A DNA stretch of 64,000 nt from the NCBI GenBank assembly GCA_963662155.1, contig OY759262.1, positions 15,693,282 through 15,757,281 of the forward strand, in the 5' to 3' direction. Of this stretch, positions 55,158 through 63,158 are shown piece by piece; within the stretch, counting starts at the first letter, position 1, and each line of letters opens with the position of its first letter. The notes beneath the pieces were generated by a model. It searched no databases, was not told the origin of the DNA, and saw nothing but the letters and a program-made list of their open reading frames with translations. The position numbers and the translations under genes are program-made. Origin of the DNA: Lamellibrachia columna. Its lineage: Eukaryota > Annelida > Polychaeta > Sabellida > Siboglinidae.

Positions 55158-55610
55158 CTATTGCCGAATGCACTCTCTTACTTGCATAAGTAGCTTCCCA
55201 AGCATATTCTGACCCGTTCGACCGTCGTAGGTCAACGCGCCCCAAAATTTCTCTCTACTTTTGACCCATTCCAACAAATGACTCTCTCCTGTATCTAACA
55301 GGCGTTTTCGTAAGTGTTGATCACGGAATTTCACGACTATTAGCGTGTGCATCACGGAATATCTCTGTCTGCTCCATCCTTCTCGTAAATGTACCTTCTC
55401 TCGAATGCTCCTGCTCAGGTATTTAGCTTGCAGCCCGGTGCGCGTGGCTATCATATTATCTGCCGTTTTCCAATCTTTGTGATGCACGCATTTCTTCCAC
55501 TGATAGGCGCTCTCAACTGTGTGAAATTCTCTACCCCACACGCGTATTCTACACGCATAAAAATTAGACAGATAACTATTACCACCTCTAAATCGGATCG
55601 AACGATTCAT
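55158..55610 (-). CDS. NADAR-domain (YbiA-like) protein
   Basis: 150 codons, intact. Residues YLSNFYACRI near the start, EFHTVESAYQWKKC, a KFRDQHLRKRLLDTG strand/helix, KFWGALTYDG, and the C-terminal GQNMLGKLLMQVRECI follow the NADAR fold from end to end at normal length. NADAR proteins are N-glycosidases acting on ADP-ribose- or riboflavin-pathway compounds, and some reverse guanine ADP-ribosylation of DNA. In this element it could counter a host ADP-ribosylation defence or act on nucleotide metabolism; both are inference. It is transcribed away from the spliced membrane gene at 55,807. Confidence 0.88.
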   Translation of the reverse strand: MNRSIRFRGGNSYLSNFYACRIRVWGREFHTVESAYQWKKCVHHKDWKTADNMIATRTGLQAKYLSRSIREKVHLREGWSRQRYSVMHTLIVVKFRDQHLRKRLLDTGESHLLEWVKSREKFWGALTYDGRTGQNMLGKLLMQVRECIRQ

Positions 55611-55806
55611 GCTTGCGTTATGATGCTAAAATTTGAGTGCTGTTCACCTCGGTGTTTTTTGTCTGCTTTACAGATGGTTGCTATTTCCGTTTTCCGACAG
55701 CTCTCTGATATGGCGAGTTCGCTATCGTTCGCGATGCTGTCAACAACATTTCCTCTCGCTATATAAGGGGTTCTCGTGATACATTATTCTATCAATTTTT
55801 GTAACC

Positions 55807-56392
55807 ATGGGAGCACGCTGTTTAATGTTATCGTTCGTTCAGGTCGTGTTTACGATGCTGGCCGTCGTTTGCGCCATTTGTTTCTTAGCGATGCGCTATT
55901 TCAGATTCTTCCTCTGCGACGTGTGGACCGTGTGCGCGGCATTGATGCGTGCACACATAAACGAATACCATCGCCAGTAAGTATGTAAGGAATACGTCCT
56001 GTATTATGTCTGGATGTGGATACTCTTATATTTATTTAGTAATTCAAAGTCACAATTCAACAAAATGTAGTACCGTTATATTTATTTATCGGTTGTGTGT
56101 ACAAAATATTACTTTGTTTTCTTGCAGTCGCCACTCGCACCGATGGAGTTACGTGATGAGAGAGCTCATCGAAACAGTGGATCGCCGACAGACTGTTGCA
56201 TTTCTGAGATCTCTCCGCTTGTACGTCGATTCACACTCGGTTCCTGTACCACCAGCGCCGCCTCATTCCACGCTCTGGCCGGTCGTCATGGCCGAACTTC
56301 TCAGCGCAACCGAGTACCGCCGCGTGGAATGTGATATGCACGCCGCGCCGTCTCTCCATCTCCTCGCCCTGAACTCCCCCGTTAAGGATTGA
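55807..56392 (+). CDS. Spliced two-exon membrane protein with W-x3-V-M-x-E-L motifs
   Basis: Exon 1 55,807-55,976 starts ATG in a CCATGG context and encodes a hydrophobic VQVVFTMLAVVCAICFLAMR segment. Donor GTAAGTATG at 55,977; acceptor TTTGTTTTCTTGCAG ends at 56,127; exon 2 56,128-56,392. The joined frame is 144 codons. Exon 2 carries RWSYVMRELIETVDRRQ and LWPVVMAELLSATEYRR. E3 has the same gene with donor and acceptor at the same place and phase (58,895-59,450). Unspliced, exon 1 would stop within one codon of the donor. No known family recognised; a type II/III membrane protein with a cytoplasmic helical domain is likely. Confidence 0.7.
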
Positions 56393-56404
56393 ACTTCTGA
56401 CCTC

Positions 56405-56512
56405 ATGAACGTACCTCACCCTTCCTCGACTCAACGTCGTGCTCGTCCTTCCTTGTCGAAACGTCGTGCTCGCTGCCCCCCACGATTCGAGTTCAACTCT
56501 TCAACAAAATGA
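56405..56512 (+). CDS. Basic micro-ORF following the spliced gene
   Basis: 35 codons, starting 12 bp after the stop of the previous gene, with repeated RRAR motifs (QRRARPSLSKRRARCPPRF). E3 has a basic 44-codon frame at the mirrored place (58,751-58,885). It may be translated by reinitiation; low certainty. Confidence 0.3.
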   Translation: MNVPHPSSTQRRARPSLSKRRARCPPRFEFNSSTK

Positions 56513-57383
56513 ACTGTAAAATGAACAATGAACGCTTGAAATTATTAGTTGGCATTAGTTGTTAATGAATGAGCACTTTTAGTTTAAATATTAGTTGAAA
56601 TTATTAGTTGGTTTGTTGGTATTAGTTGTTAATGAATGAGCACTTTTAGTTTAAATATTAAAAAATAAACTGTTTCACTAGCTCCAACATTGCAAGTATA
56701 AATGTCAAATTTGATGAGCTTCAATTATTTATTAATGAACTAAATGTAAATGGTTTTTTTCAAGTTAATGCAACATGCATCCAAGAATATTGGCTTAGTG
56801 AAAGTTGTAATACATCACTTGATGAGCTTCAATTATTTATTAATGAACTAAATGTAAATGGTTTTCAAGTTAATGCAACATGCATCCAAGAATCTTGACT
56901 TAGTGAAAGTTGTAATACATCACTTTTTTTTTTCAAACAGCGTGCTCTCATGGTTGCAAAATTGATACATTATTCTGAGGAAATATTGTTGACCGCATCG
57001 CGAACGATAGCGGATTCGCCATATCAGACAACTGTTGGAAAACGTGTTAATGAATGAGCGCTTTTAGTTTAAATATTAGTTGAAATTATTAGTTGGTTTA
57101 AATATTAGTTGAAATTAATGCATAGTTAAATTTTCTATTAAATTCATTTTGCTTTGTAGCGTTAATACCTTAGTTTAAATATTAGTTAAAATTATTTTGT
57201 AATTTAATAGTATGCTTGAGACCGAAGACAGAAACATTGTTATAATAAAATTTTCCCGCACCGACAATAAAGGTGTATATACAATATACTACTATGTTAT
57301 GTATATTTCAGTTAAGTAAAATAACAAATATGTATGCATATATATACGTTTCGTCATGTAATGATTGTACTTTCCTATTAAAT
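56513..57383. other. AT-rich E2 spacer with direct repeats
   Basis: Multiple copies of TTGAAATTATTAGTTGG-type and GAGCACTTTTAGTTTAAATA blocks, and a duplicated GATGAGCTTCAATTATTTAT segment (56,714 and 56,821). One stretch near 56,985 (GTTGACCGCATCGCGAACGA) resembles sequence found beside the NADAR genes. No gene supported. Confidence 0.5.
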
Positions 57384-57785
57384 TCATTTTGGTTGTATCG
57401 TTAATACCTGTCTGTTGTTCGTATCCGCAATACACCGTGTCATAACACTCGAAACATTGTTGTAATAAAATTTTCCCGCACCATCAATAAAGGTGTATAT
57501 ACAATATACTACTATGTATATTTCAGTTAAGTAAAATAACAAATATGCATATATATATATATACGTTTCGTCATGCAATGATTGTACTTTCCTATTAAAT
57601 TCATTTTGGTTTGTATCGTTAATACCTGTCTGTTGTTCGTATCCACAATACACCGTGTCATAACACTCTTCCACACAAGGTCGTAAACACACGCATTCTT
57701 CCACATCGCTGTGGGTATCGAAAAACAACATCACTGCCAAGTACACGGTTCGATTTGATTTACCTATACCGCAGTCCAAACGCAT
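57384..57785 (-). CDS. Possible small Cys-rich protein near the E2 right end
   Basis: ATG at 57,785 opens LDCGIGKSNRTVYLAVMLFF then SDVEECVCLRPCVEECYDTV and YCGYEQQ. The first 50 codons look like protein; the rest runs through AT-rich repeats that also occur at 57,240-57,440, so the real end is unclear. No counterpart was found in E1 or E3. Confidence 0.3.
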   Translation of the reverse strand: MRLDCGIGKSNRTVYLAVMLFFDTHSDVEECVCLRPCVEECYDTVYCGYEQQTGINDTNQNEFNRKVQSLHDETYIYIYAYLLFYLTEIYIVVYCIYTFIDGAGKFYYNNVSSVMTRCIADTNNRQVLTIQPK

Positions 57786-58064
57786 TCACGAGGTCCGATT
57801 TCTCTGTCAGTTCCCCGAGCGACCTATTTCCAACAATCCAAACGGCTCAGATTCGTCGTGCACACACACTCGTTGCATATAACACAGCGGTCTACTCATA
57901 AAAAACGTCCGGTTCATAGTCCAGTTTCGACTAGTTATCAGTTGTTTACCACATCGTATAGGATAGCGTCGCGCCGCCTCGACTCAAATATAGGGTAGCG
58001 TCGTCCGTCATGTACTCGAATATAGGGTAGTGTGGGGTAAAATAGGTCCAGAAAGGTCCGGAGA
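57786..58064. other. E2 subterminal region
   Basis: No gene. Contains three copies of ATAGGGTAGYGTCG-like sequence at 57,990-58,040. Confidence 0.5.
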
Positions 58065-58287
58065 AGGAGGCGCTGCACTATTAATATTTAATTCAGTTAC
58101 CGGGGGGTGTTCTAGACGGTTAGGTTTAGCTCCAGTCGCTAGGAGGCACTACAGTCGCCTTAAAGGTCCGGAAACCCTTCCTTCGATCCACTTCGAGTCG
58201 CTAGGAGGCGCTCCTTACCCAGAAGGATGCGCGCGCAACCGGAAACGGAAGTGATTCGTGCGTATGGGCTCCCCATTAAGCATTGAG
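58065..58287 (-). repeat. Right terminal inverted repeat of E2 (223 bp)
   Basis: Reverse complement of 39,985-40,207 with about 5 mismatches; ends at CATTGAG, 58,287. Confidence 0.93.
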
Positions 58288-58750
58288 GATTTAGCATATG
58301 GGATTTAGCGGTTGTTAAGCGTGTGGAAATTGACGGTGCGAAGGTAATGTTATTTTTAATTCACAGCGTGCGTGTTGTAACTCGATACCTAACCAAAACA
58401 GCTGCGTTCTGTTGCAGGCTGAAGCGACTGATTTAACGTGGATTTGGAGTCGGCGGCCGGTCGAACGGCATACGGAAAGCGGTTGGAATTTACAAGCGAT
58501 TGGACTTTGCACTGTATTAGGAAGGATCGTGTAATAAATATATATATATATATATAATGAACTTTTTTGTGAGTGTGATGTATTAGGAAGGATCGTGTAA
58601 TATATATACATTATTGAGAACGTACGCAAAAAACAACAGACATGTATTAATGATACAAAGCAAAATTTAATAGCGGGAAAGATACACACGATTAAAAAGC
58701 GAATCAGCATCAAAACAAAAGTTAATGTTATTTTAAGATTGTTCTCGTTA
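58288..58750. other. E3 sequence past the E2 insertion
   Basis: TA tract at 58,540-58,557 and a duplicated GTATTAGGAAGGATCGTGTAATA (58,516 and 58,580). A minus-strand open frame with hydrophobic segments (58,315-58,788) overlaps the basic micro-ORF in another frame; I do not support it over the micro-ORF. Confidence 0.4.
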
Positions 58751-58885
58751 TTAGTACGGTGTGAAGCGCACGCGAAGTGGCTTGCCATGTCGATGACGAC
58801 GAGCTTGCAACGGCAGCTTAGTAGGTCGTCGTGCCGGGGGTGAAAGTTCGTCCACCCAATCTTCTTCTGCTTCTTGTTCTTGCAT
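58751..58885 (-). CDS. Basic micro-ORF following the spliced gene (E3)
   Basis: 44 codons on the minus strand, ATG 58,885, beginning nine bases after the stop of the spliced gene. Acidic start (QEQEAEEDWVDEL) then ARRPTKLPLQARRHRHGK and a VRFTPY end. Mirrors the position and basic character of 56,405-56,512 in E2. Confidence 0.35.
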   Translation of the reverse strand: MQEQEAEEDWVDELSPPARRPTKLPLQARRHRHGKPLRVRFTPY

Positions 58886-58894
58886 CTTCTTGTT

Positions 58895-59450
58895 TCATTC
58901 TGTTTGTTTGTACATGAATTTCTCGGTCAGTTCTTGCATGACAGACGGCCAGAGCGAGCGGTTGTACATTAACTGTACGATCTCGGTGAGCGCGGAAGGT
59001 CGTAATGGAGATCGTGTCTTCTTCTTCTTCTTCTCCGCGTTGGAACGCTCAAAGTGTCGTTGGAGGGTCACCTCCAGAAGCTCTCTCATCACGCCTTTCC
59101 ATAGACGACAGTGATCACTGCGAGAAAACAAAATGAGATATAGTTGAATGCAAGAAAAAAAAAAAAAACACATCATTATAGACTAGAAATAAACTCACCG
59201 AAGACAGACCTCTGCAACAACAAAGTAGAATAGTTGAATGTAAGAAAAAACAACACATCATTATAGACTAGAAATAAACTCACCGGAGATAGACCTCCAT
59301 ATCGAATGCCTCTCTTAGAATCGTACATATGGTGGCTACATCTCTGACGTAGCACCTCACATATCGAATCGTGAGGCGAGCAACGGTGATGATCACCGAC
59401 ACTAGGGCGGCAATGGCTCGAGAAATGAGCAGAAACGATGGCAACGGCAT
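58895..59450 (-). CDS. Spliced two-exon membrane protein with W-x3-V-M-x-E-L motifs (E3)
   Basis: Exon 1 59,450-59,284 has a hydrophobic start (SFLLISRAIAALVSVIITVA) and a RYVRCYVRDVATICTIL helix matching exon 1 of E2. Donor GTGAGTTTA at 59,283; acceptor TTTTGTTTTCTCGCAG ends at 59,118; exon 2 59,117-58,895. The joined frame is 129 codons with LWKGVMRELLEVTLQRH and LWPSVMQELTEKF. Intron position and phase equal those in E2. The exon 1 end, donor and part of the intron are tandemly duplicated (59,140-59,300). Confidence 0.7.
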
Positions 59451-59627
59451 GTTGATAGCGATGACGAGAACACGACGGGAGTCCTATATATAGAGGAAAT
59501 ATTGTTGACAACGACGAATTCGCCGCATCGGAGAGCTGATAGATAAGACCGTCTGGCAAACGGACAAAAAATCGAGGTGACAGCACTCGTTTTATGTAAT
59601 GCAGTGAATGCGTGTTTTAACACAAGT

Positions 59628-60086
59628 ATGAATCGCCCGGTTCGTTTTAAAGGACGTAATAGCTATTTGTCTAATTTTTATGCGTGTAGAATACGCGTAT
59701 GGGGTAGAGAATTTCACACAGTCGAAAGCGCTTGCCAGTGGAAGAAATGCGTGCACAACAACGATCGAGACACGTCGGAAAAGATGGCAGCCACGCGCAC
59801 GGGACTGCAGGCTAAACACCTGAGTAAGAACATTCGCGAGAAGGCTCATTTACGAGAGAGCTGGAACACGCAACGCCGTTCCGTGATGTACGCTCTAGTA
59901 GCCGTGAAATTTCGTGAACGATACTTACGGAAACGCCTGTTAAGCACGGGAGAGAGAGAATTGATAGAATGGGTGAGAAGTAAAGAGGGTTTTTGGGGTG
60001 CTTTGACCTCAGAATACGCTCGGGGAGTTACTTATGCAACTAAGAGAGTTCATTCGAACTCACCAGCAGGTAAAAAGTGGGTCTGA
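59628..60086 (+). CDS. NADAR-domain protein (E3), altered C-terminus
   Basis: 152 codons from ATG 59,628. About 65-70% identical to the E2 protein up to GFWGALT (YLSNFYACRIRVWGREFHTV, then the WKKC, KFRERYLRKRLLSTG blocks). After residue 130 a small deletion shifts the frame; the usual LGELLMQLREFIRT end is readable in another frame near 60,020-60,065. It lacks the native C-terminal helix and may be weakened or inactive. Confidence 0.8.
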   Translation: MNRPVRFKGRNSYLSNFYACRIRVWGREFHTVESACQWKKCVHNNDRDTSEKMAATRTGLQAKHLSKNIREKAHLRESWNTQRRSVMYALVAVKFRERYLRKRLLSTGERELIEWVRSKEGFWGALTSEYARGVTYATKRVHSNSPAGKKWV

Positions 60087-60382
60087 TGTAACGCAGATGC
60101 GAGATTGCAACCAGGCATCGGGAGAACCGGTCCAAACTCGTTTGCACCGACGAAAGCATCACGCGACGTGCAACCCGATTCCGGCATCACGCGCTGTTTC
60201 GCAATAGCGAAAAAACATCAGAATCGATCCAAACTCGTTTGTACCGGTGAAAACATCACGCGCTGTTTCGCAATAGCGCAAACACCAAGCGCTGTCAACA
60301 GCCGGTAAGGGGTCTATATAAAGACAGCAGCGCTAGACCAGTCATCACAATTGTTTTCAAGCGATTCTACCAGAACACGAAG
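60087..60382 (+). promoter_or_regulatory. Upstream region of the RPA/P2 gene with TATA box and repeats
   Basis: TATATAAAG at 60,316-60,324 lies about 60 bp before the ATG. Upstream, CATCACGCGCTGTTTCGCAA occurs twice (about 60,185 and 60,255) and TCCAAACTCGTTTG twice, candidate regulatory repeats. Confidence 0.5.
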
Positions 60383-60844
60383 ATGACTGCCTCAAACCCG
60401 ATCTGCGTCGATATGACTTTGACGAAGTTACAATGCGAGGTGAGTGGTGGTCGCTATGTGTTTGCACAGCCTTTAACCGTAACGGCCTGTGGCGTTCAAA
60501 AAAAATATGTGTTTTACAATTCTTGTCCTAAATGTCCCAAACGACTCATCAACCACGTCTGCGCAGAGCACGGCTACCAGCGTGAGCACGAGTACAGATT
60601 CGCGCTGCGCTTACTCCTGTCAGACAGCATCGGGAGCGAGTGCTGGTGTACTTGTTTTGACGCAAATGCCGTCAAAATTCTAGGTTTCACAGCAAGCGAT
60701 TACACCCAGATGGAGACAGACGAGCAACGCAAAGAGTCGATGTCGACACTGCGATGCAGCCGGGTCACGGTTGTCATTAGGAAGCGCGTGACCAAAGAGT
60801 ATGTAAATTACATTGTGGAGGAAATTGATATAATAAATATGTAA
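60383..60844 (+). CDS. RPA70-C-like single-strand DNA-binding protein (E3, intact)
   Basis: 153 codons. After a short N-terminus, an OB-fold with inserted zinc ribbon is visible: KKYVFYNSCPKCPKRLINHV, then CAEH, then EYRFALRLLLSDSIGSECWC, CFDANAVKILGFTASDY and the last strand TVVIRKRVTKEYVNYIVEEI. This order and spacing match the C-terminal DNA-binding domain of the large RPA subunit. The likely role is coating single strands during strand-displacement replication by the protein-primed polymerase. The first 57 bases end with GAG/GTGAGT, a strong donor (60,439/60,440), so the same exon 1 can also be spliced to P2. Confidence 0.82.
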   Translation: MTASNPICVDMTLTKLQCEVSGGRYVFAQPLTVTACGVQKKYVFYNSCPKCPKRLINHVCAEHGYQREHEYRFALRLLLSDSIGSECWCTCFDANAVKILGFTASDYTQMETDEQRKESMSTLRCSRVTVVIRKRVTKEYVNYIVEEIDIINM

Positions 60845-60856
60845 CTTTGTTGACAG
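60440..60856 (+). other. Putative alternative intron covering most of the RPA-like gene
   Basis: Donor GTGAGT at 60,440 and acceptor CTTTGTTGACAG ending at 60,856, 417 bp. E2 has GTATGT and ATTTGTTGACAG at the same places (intron 419 bp), E1 keeps the acceptor TTCTGTTGACAG. Retention gives the RPA-like protein; removal joins exon 1 in phase 0 to P2. Confidence 0.6.
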
Positions 60857-61477
60857 AACGAAGCTGCAACTGCAACAACCGCTACCGCTGTCGTCGATGC
60901 GCCTGCCGCTGCTACCGCTGCTGTCGACGTAAAAACGAAGGTGAGGAAGTGGTTAGAGGATAATAGTTGCAACGATTTATTCTCTTCTTCTTCTTCGGCG
61001 TCGGACTCACTCGTTGTGATAACAGACGACGACGACGACAAGACGGAGGAGGGGGACAGACCCGCTGTTATAGTAGTAAGCAGCGGTGGCAGCAGCGGCA
61101 GCGACGACGACGGCAGCGACAGCTGTTTGAAAATGGTGCGTCGAATAGATGGAATAGCCAATCGCGCCGAAAGTATGTATAACGAACAACAATTTAACCT
61201 GGCTGTAGAGAAAGCCGCTGTGGAATACGCGTGCGCTGAGATGGCTCGTATAATGAATTTAGATTCAGAGAGCGATATGCCTTCAGACAGCACGATCTTG
61301 CATGTCGTGAGTTGGTTAAGTATAGAAGTAATCTCAACGTGTAATAGTATGCAGTGGCGACATCAAGTGAAAGATAAGGTGAGAGAGGTATTAATTGAAC
61401 AATACGGTTCACATGCACAATATAGTGCGCATATGTACACAACCGGAGGGATGCCCTCTAACTCAACCGGAAGATGA
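60857..61477 (+). CDS. Accessory protein P2 (E3), exon 2
   Basis: Open without an early ATG from the acceptor to the TAG/TGA at 61,477, 206 codons; with exon 1 (60,383-60,439) 225 codons. Ala/Thr-rich start, a VRKWLEDNSCNDLF segment, a Ser/Asp-rich acidic tract (residues 60-120), then a conserved helical domain (KAAVEYACAEMARIMNL, VVSWLSIEVISTC, WRHQVKDKVREVLIE). A second donor-like CGAAG/GTGAGG lies at 60,940/60,941. Not a known family; acidic linker plus helical domain suggests a regulatory or protein-binding role. Confidence 0.6.
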   Translation, partial: NEAATATTATAVVDAPAAATAAVDVKTKVRKWLEDNSCNDLFSSSSSASDSLVVITDDDDDKTEEGDRPAVIVVSSGGSSGSDDDGSDSCLKMVRRIDGIANRAESMYNEQQFNLAVEKAAVEYACAEMARIMNLDSESDMPSDSTILHVVSWLSIEVISTCNSMQWRHQVKDKVREVLIEQYGSHAQYSAHMYTTGGMPSNSTGR

Positions 61478-61796
61478 CGGCTCCGATTCGTCGGAGAGCG
61501 AGTCTACATCATCGTTGCCGATACTGTACGTTCTGCCCGACACCACCGTTATTGTGTCACCGCACGATACCGCGGCTGTGTTTAAGCCGTTTACGCCAAA
61601 CGAGGATATGGCGCAGGATGTCTGCGACGTCATCCTCGAAGAAGTAATAGGTCGCAAGATCACGCTCGAATGTCAAAACAGTCGTTTGTCGCTCGAGACG
61701 ACAACTTACAACGTGTGCCAGGATGTAGCCTCCACTATAATATCGACGGATTGGCAGAAGGAAGTTCGACGACAACTTCAGTCACATTTGAAATGA
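61395..61796 (+). CDS. Accessory protein P3 (E3), last exon, start unresolved
   Basis: Overlaps the end of P2 in another frame. An acidic Ser-rich part (DDGSDSSESESTSSL) is followed by ILYVLPDTTVIVSPHDT, AVFKPFTPNEDMAQDVCDVI and a C-terminal VCQDVASTIISTDWQKEVRR. No convincing ATG; E1 and E2 have an acceptor in front of the same gene, but here the acceptor is unclear. The C-terminal helix pair resembles that of P2, hinting that the two are paralogues. Confidence 0.5.
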   Translation: MNNTVHMHNIVRICTQPEGCPLTQPEDDGSDSSESESTSSLPILYVLPDTTVIVSPHDTAAVFKPFTPNEDMAQDVCDVILEEVIGRKITLECQNSRLSLETTTYNVCQDVASTIISTDWQKEVRRQLQSHLK

Positions 61797-61809
61797 ACAT
61801 TACCTAAAA

Positions 61810-62165
61810 CCACTCTTGAAACGAACATTGAATATAACCGCTGTAGAAACGAACTTTGTAGAAACGAACATTGAATATATAACCGTTGTAGAAACGAACA
61901 TTGAATATATATAACCGTTGCAGAAACGAACATTGAATATATATAACCGTTGTAGAAACGAACATTGAATATATAACCGTTGTAGAAACGAACATTGAAT
62001 ATATAACCGTTGTAGAAACGAACATTGAATATATAACCGTTGTAGAAACGAACATTGAATATATAACCGTTGTAGAAACGTACTTTGTAGAAACGAACAT
62101 TGAATATATAACCGTTGTTGAAACGAACATTGAATATATAACCGCTTCTGTAGAAATGAACATTC
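61810..62165. repeat. 30-bp minisatellite GAAACGAACATTGAATATAT AACCGTTGTA, about 11 units
   Basis: Tandem units of 28-32 bp with two shortened units (GAAACGAACTTTGTA). The reverse complement of the unit resembles the degenerate repeats past P3 in E2. Confidence 0.93.
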
Positions 62166-62192
62166 GTGAATATATTGTTTTTTGTTATGTTG

Positions 62193-62242
<50 letters not shown>
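62193..62242. repeat. (TA)n microsatellite
   Basis: About 25 TA units, just upstream of the conserved micro-ORF block. Confidence 0.95.
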
Positions 62243-62247
<5 letters not shown>

Positions 62248-62317
62248 TCTGCGGAAAAGACTTATACTCATCAACATTACCTAACCTCTGTCGTGGTTAA
62301 CAACCCACAAGTTATTC

Positions 62318-62439
62318 ATATACTAGCCACTGCCGTATCGATCACAGATCGTAAGCTAGGGGTCACTGTCGAGATCATAAAGATCCATAAACCCAGCATG
62401 TCATCATCATCATCTATAAGTCGAATCGTATATGTATGA
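62318..62439 (+). CDS. Conserved micro-ORF (E3 copy), start unresolved
   Basis: Encodes VIHILATAVSITDRKLGVTV and continues with a Ser-rich end to TGA at 62,439. Homologous to 31,289-31,381 and 52,346-52,437. The frame is open upstream through a SVVVNNPQ segment, also partly shared with E2. Confidence 0.4.
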
Positions 62440-62840
62440 CATTATTACAACATAATAAAAAATGAAACAAAATATGATGCGTGTTGTCGTCGTAGAAATT
62501 CTTCGTAGACTCTTTATCGTCCCTCGTAAAGAATTATATATATATATATATATAGTGCGAGCTGTCAGTCCTCTTTATCGTAAAGAAGCCTCCGAAAGAA
62601 TTATGTTTAACGAAAGGAACTCGCAGTTCGTTCGATATCGCCTTCGTATGAGTCTCCTCTAGGAGAAGGAACTCGCAGTAGAGTCAATCCTCAATAAATT
62701 ACTGTATTAAACCGTTTCCGTTTCACGAAAGTGCAATATCTGCCTTAACTCTCTGCGAAATGTACCGCTTGTTTCCCCAAAGCAATTCTGGAGAGCATAC
62801 CCGCTTTGCGTCGACGTAATAGCAATACTGAACTAGCATT
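62440..62840. other. E3 spacer, nothing recognised
   Basis: Short TA tract at 62,535-62,553. No supportable gene. Confidence 0.4.
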
Positions 62841-63158
62841 CACGTTTGTTCGTCCGTTTGAGGTCGCCACCTTACGGTCTTGGTGTCGTTTACATAACGA
62901 ATGTTCGTCCGTTCGACGTCGCCACCGTACGGTCTTGATACCGTTAGTTTTGCCGTTTGAGGTCGCCACCGTACGGTCTTGATGTCGTTTACATAACGAA
63001 TGTCCGTCCGTCCGTCCGACGTCGCCACCGTACGGTCTTGGTGCCGTTTGCATAACGAACGCTCTCTCGGATATTTAATAAATAACGAACGGTTCTGAAC
63101 CGTATATATGTTATAACGAGAGTCAATGTCTGTCAGTCGTAGATACGTCGTTGGTATC
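62841..63158 (+). promoter_or_regulatory. PolB upstream region of E3 with ACCGTACGGT repeats and TATA box
   Basis: Four units containing GTCGCCACCGTACGGTCTT (first with one change) at about 62,859, 62,918, 62,962 and 63,020, separated by GTTTACATAACGAATG. Then TATATATGTTATAACGAGAG near 63,100-63,120 and the CTGTCAGTCGTAGA leader before the ATG at 63,159. The same parts occur in E2. Confidence 0.55.

Noticed and set aside
58315..58788. 157-codon minus-strand frame with hydrophobic N-terminus
   Set aside because: Runs through a TA tract and overlaps the better-supported basic micro-ORF in another frame; no counterpart in E2.
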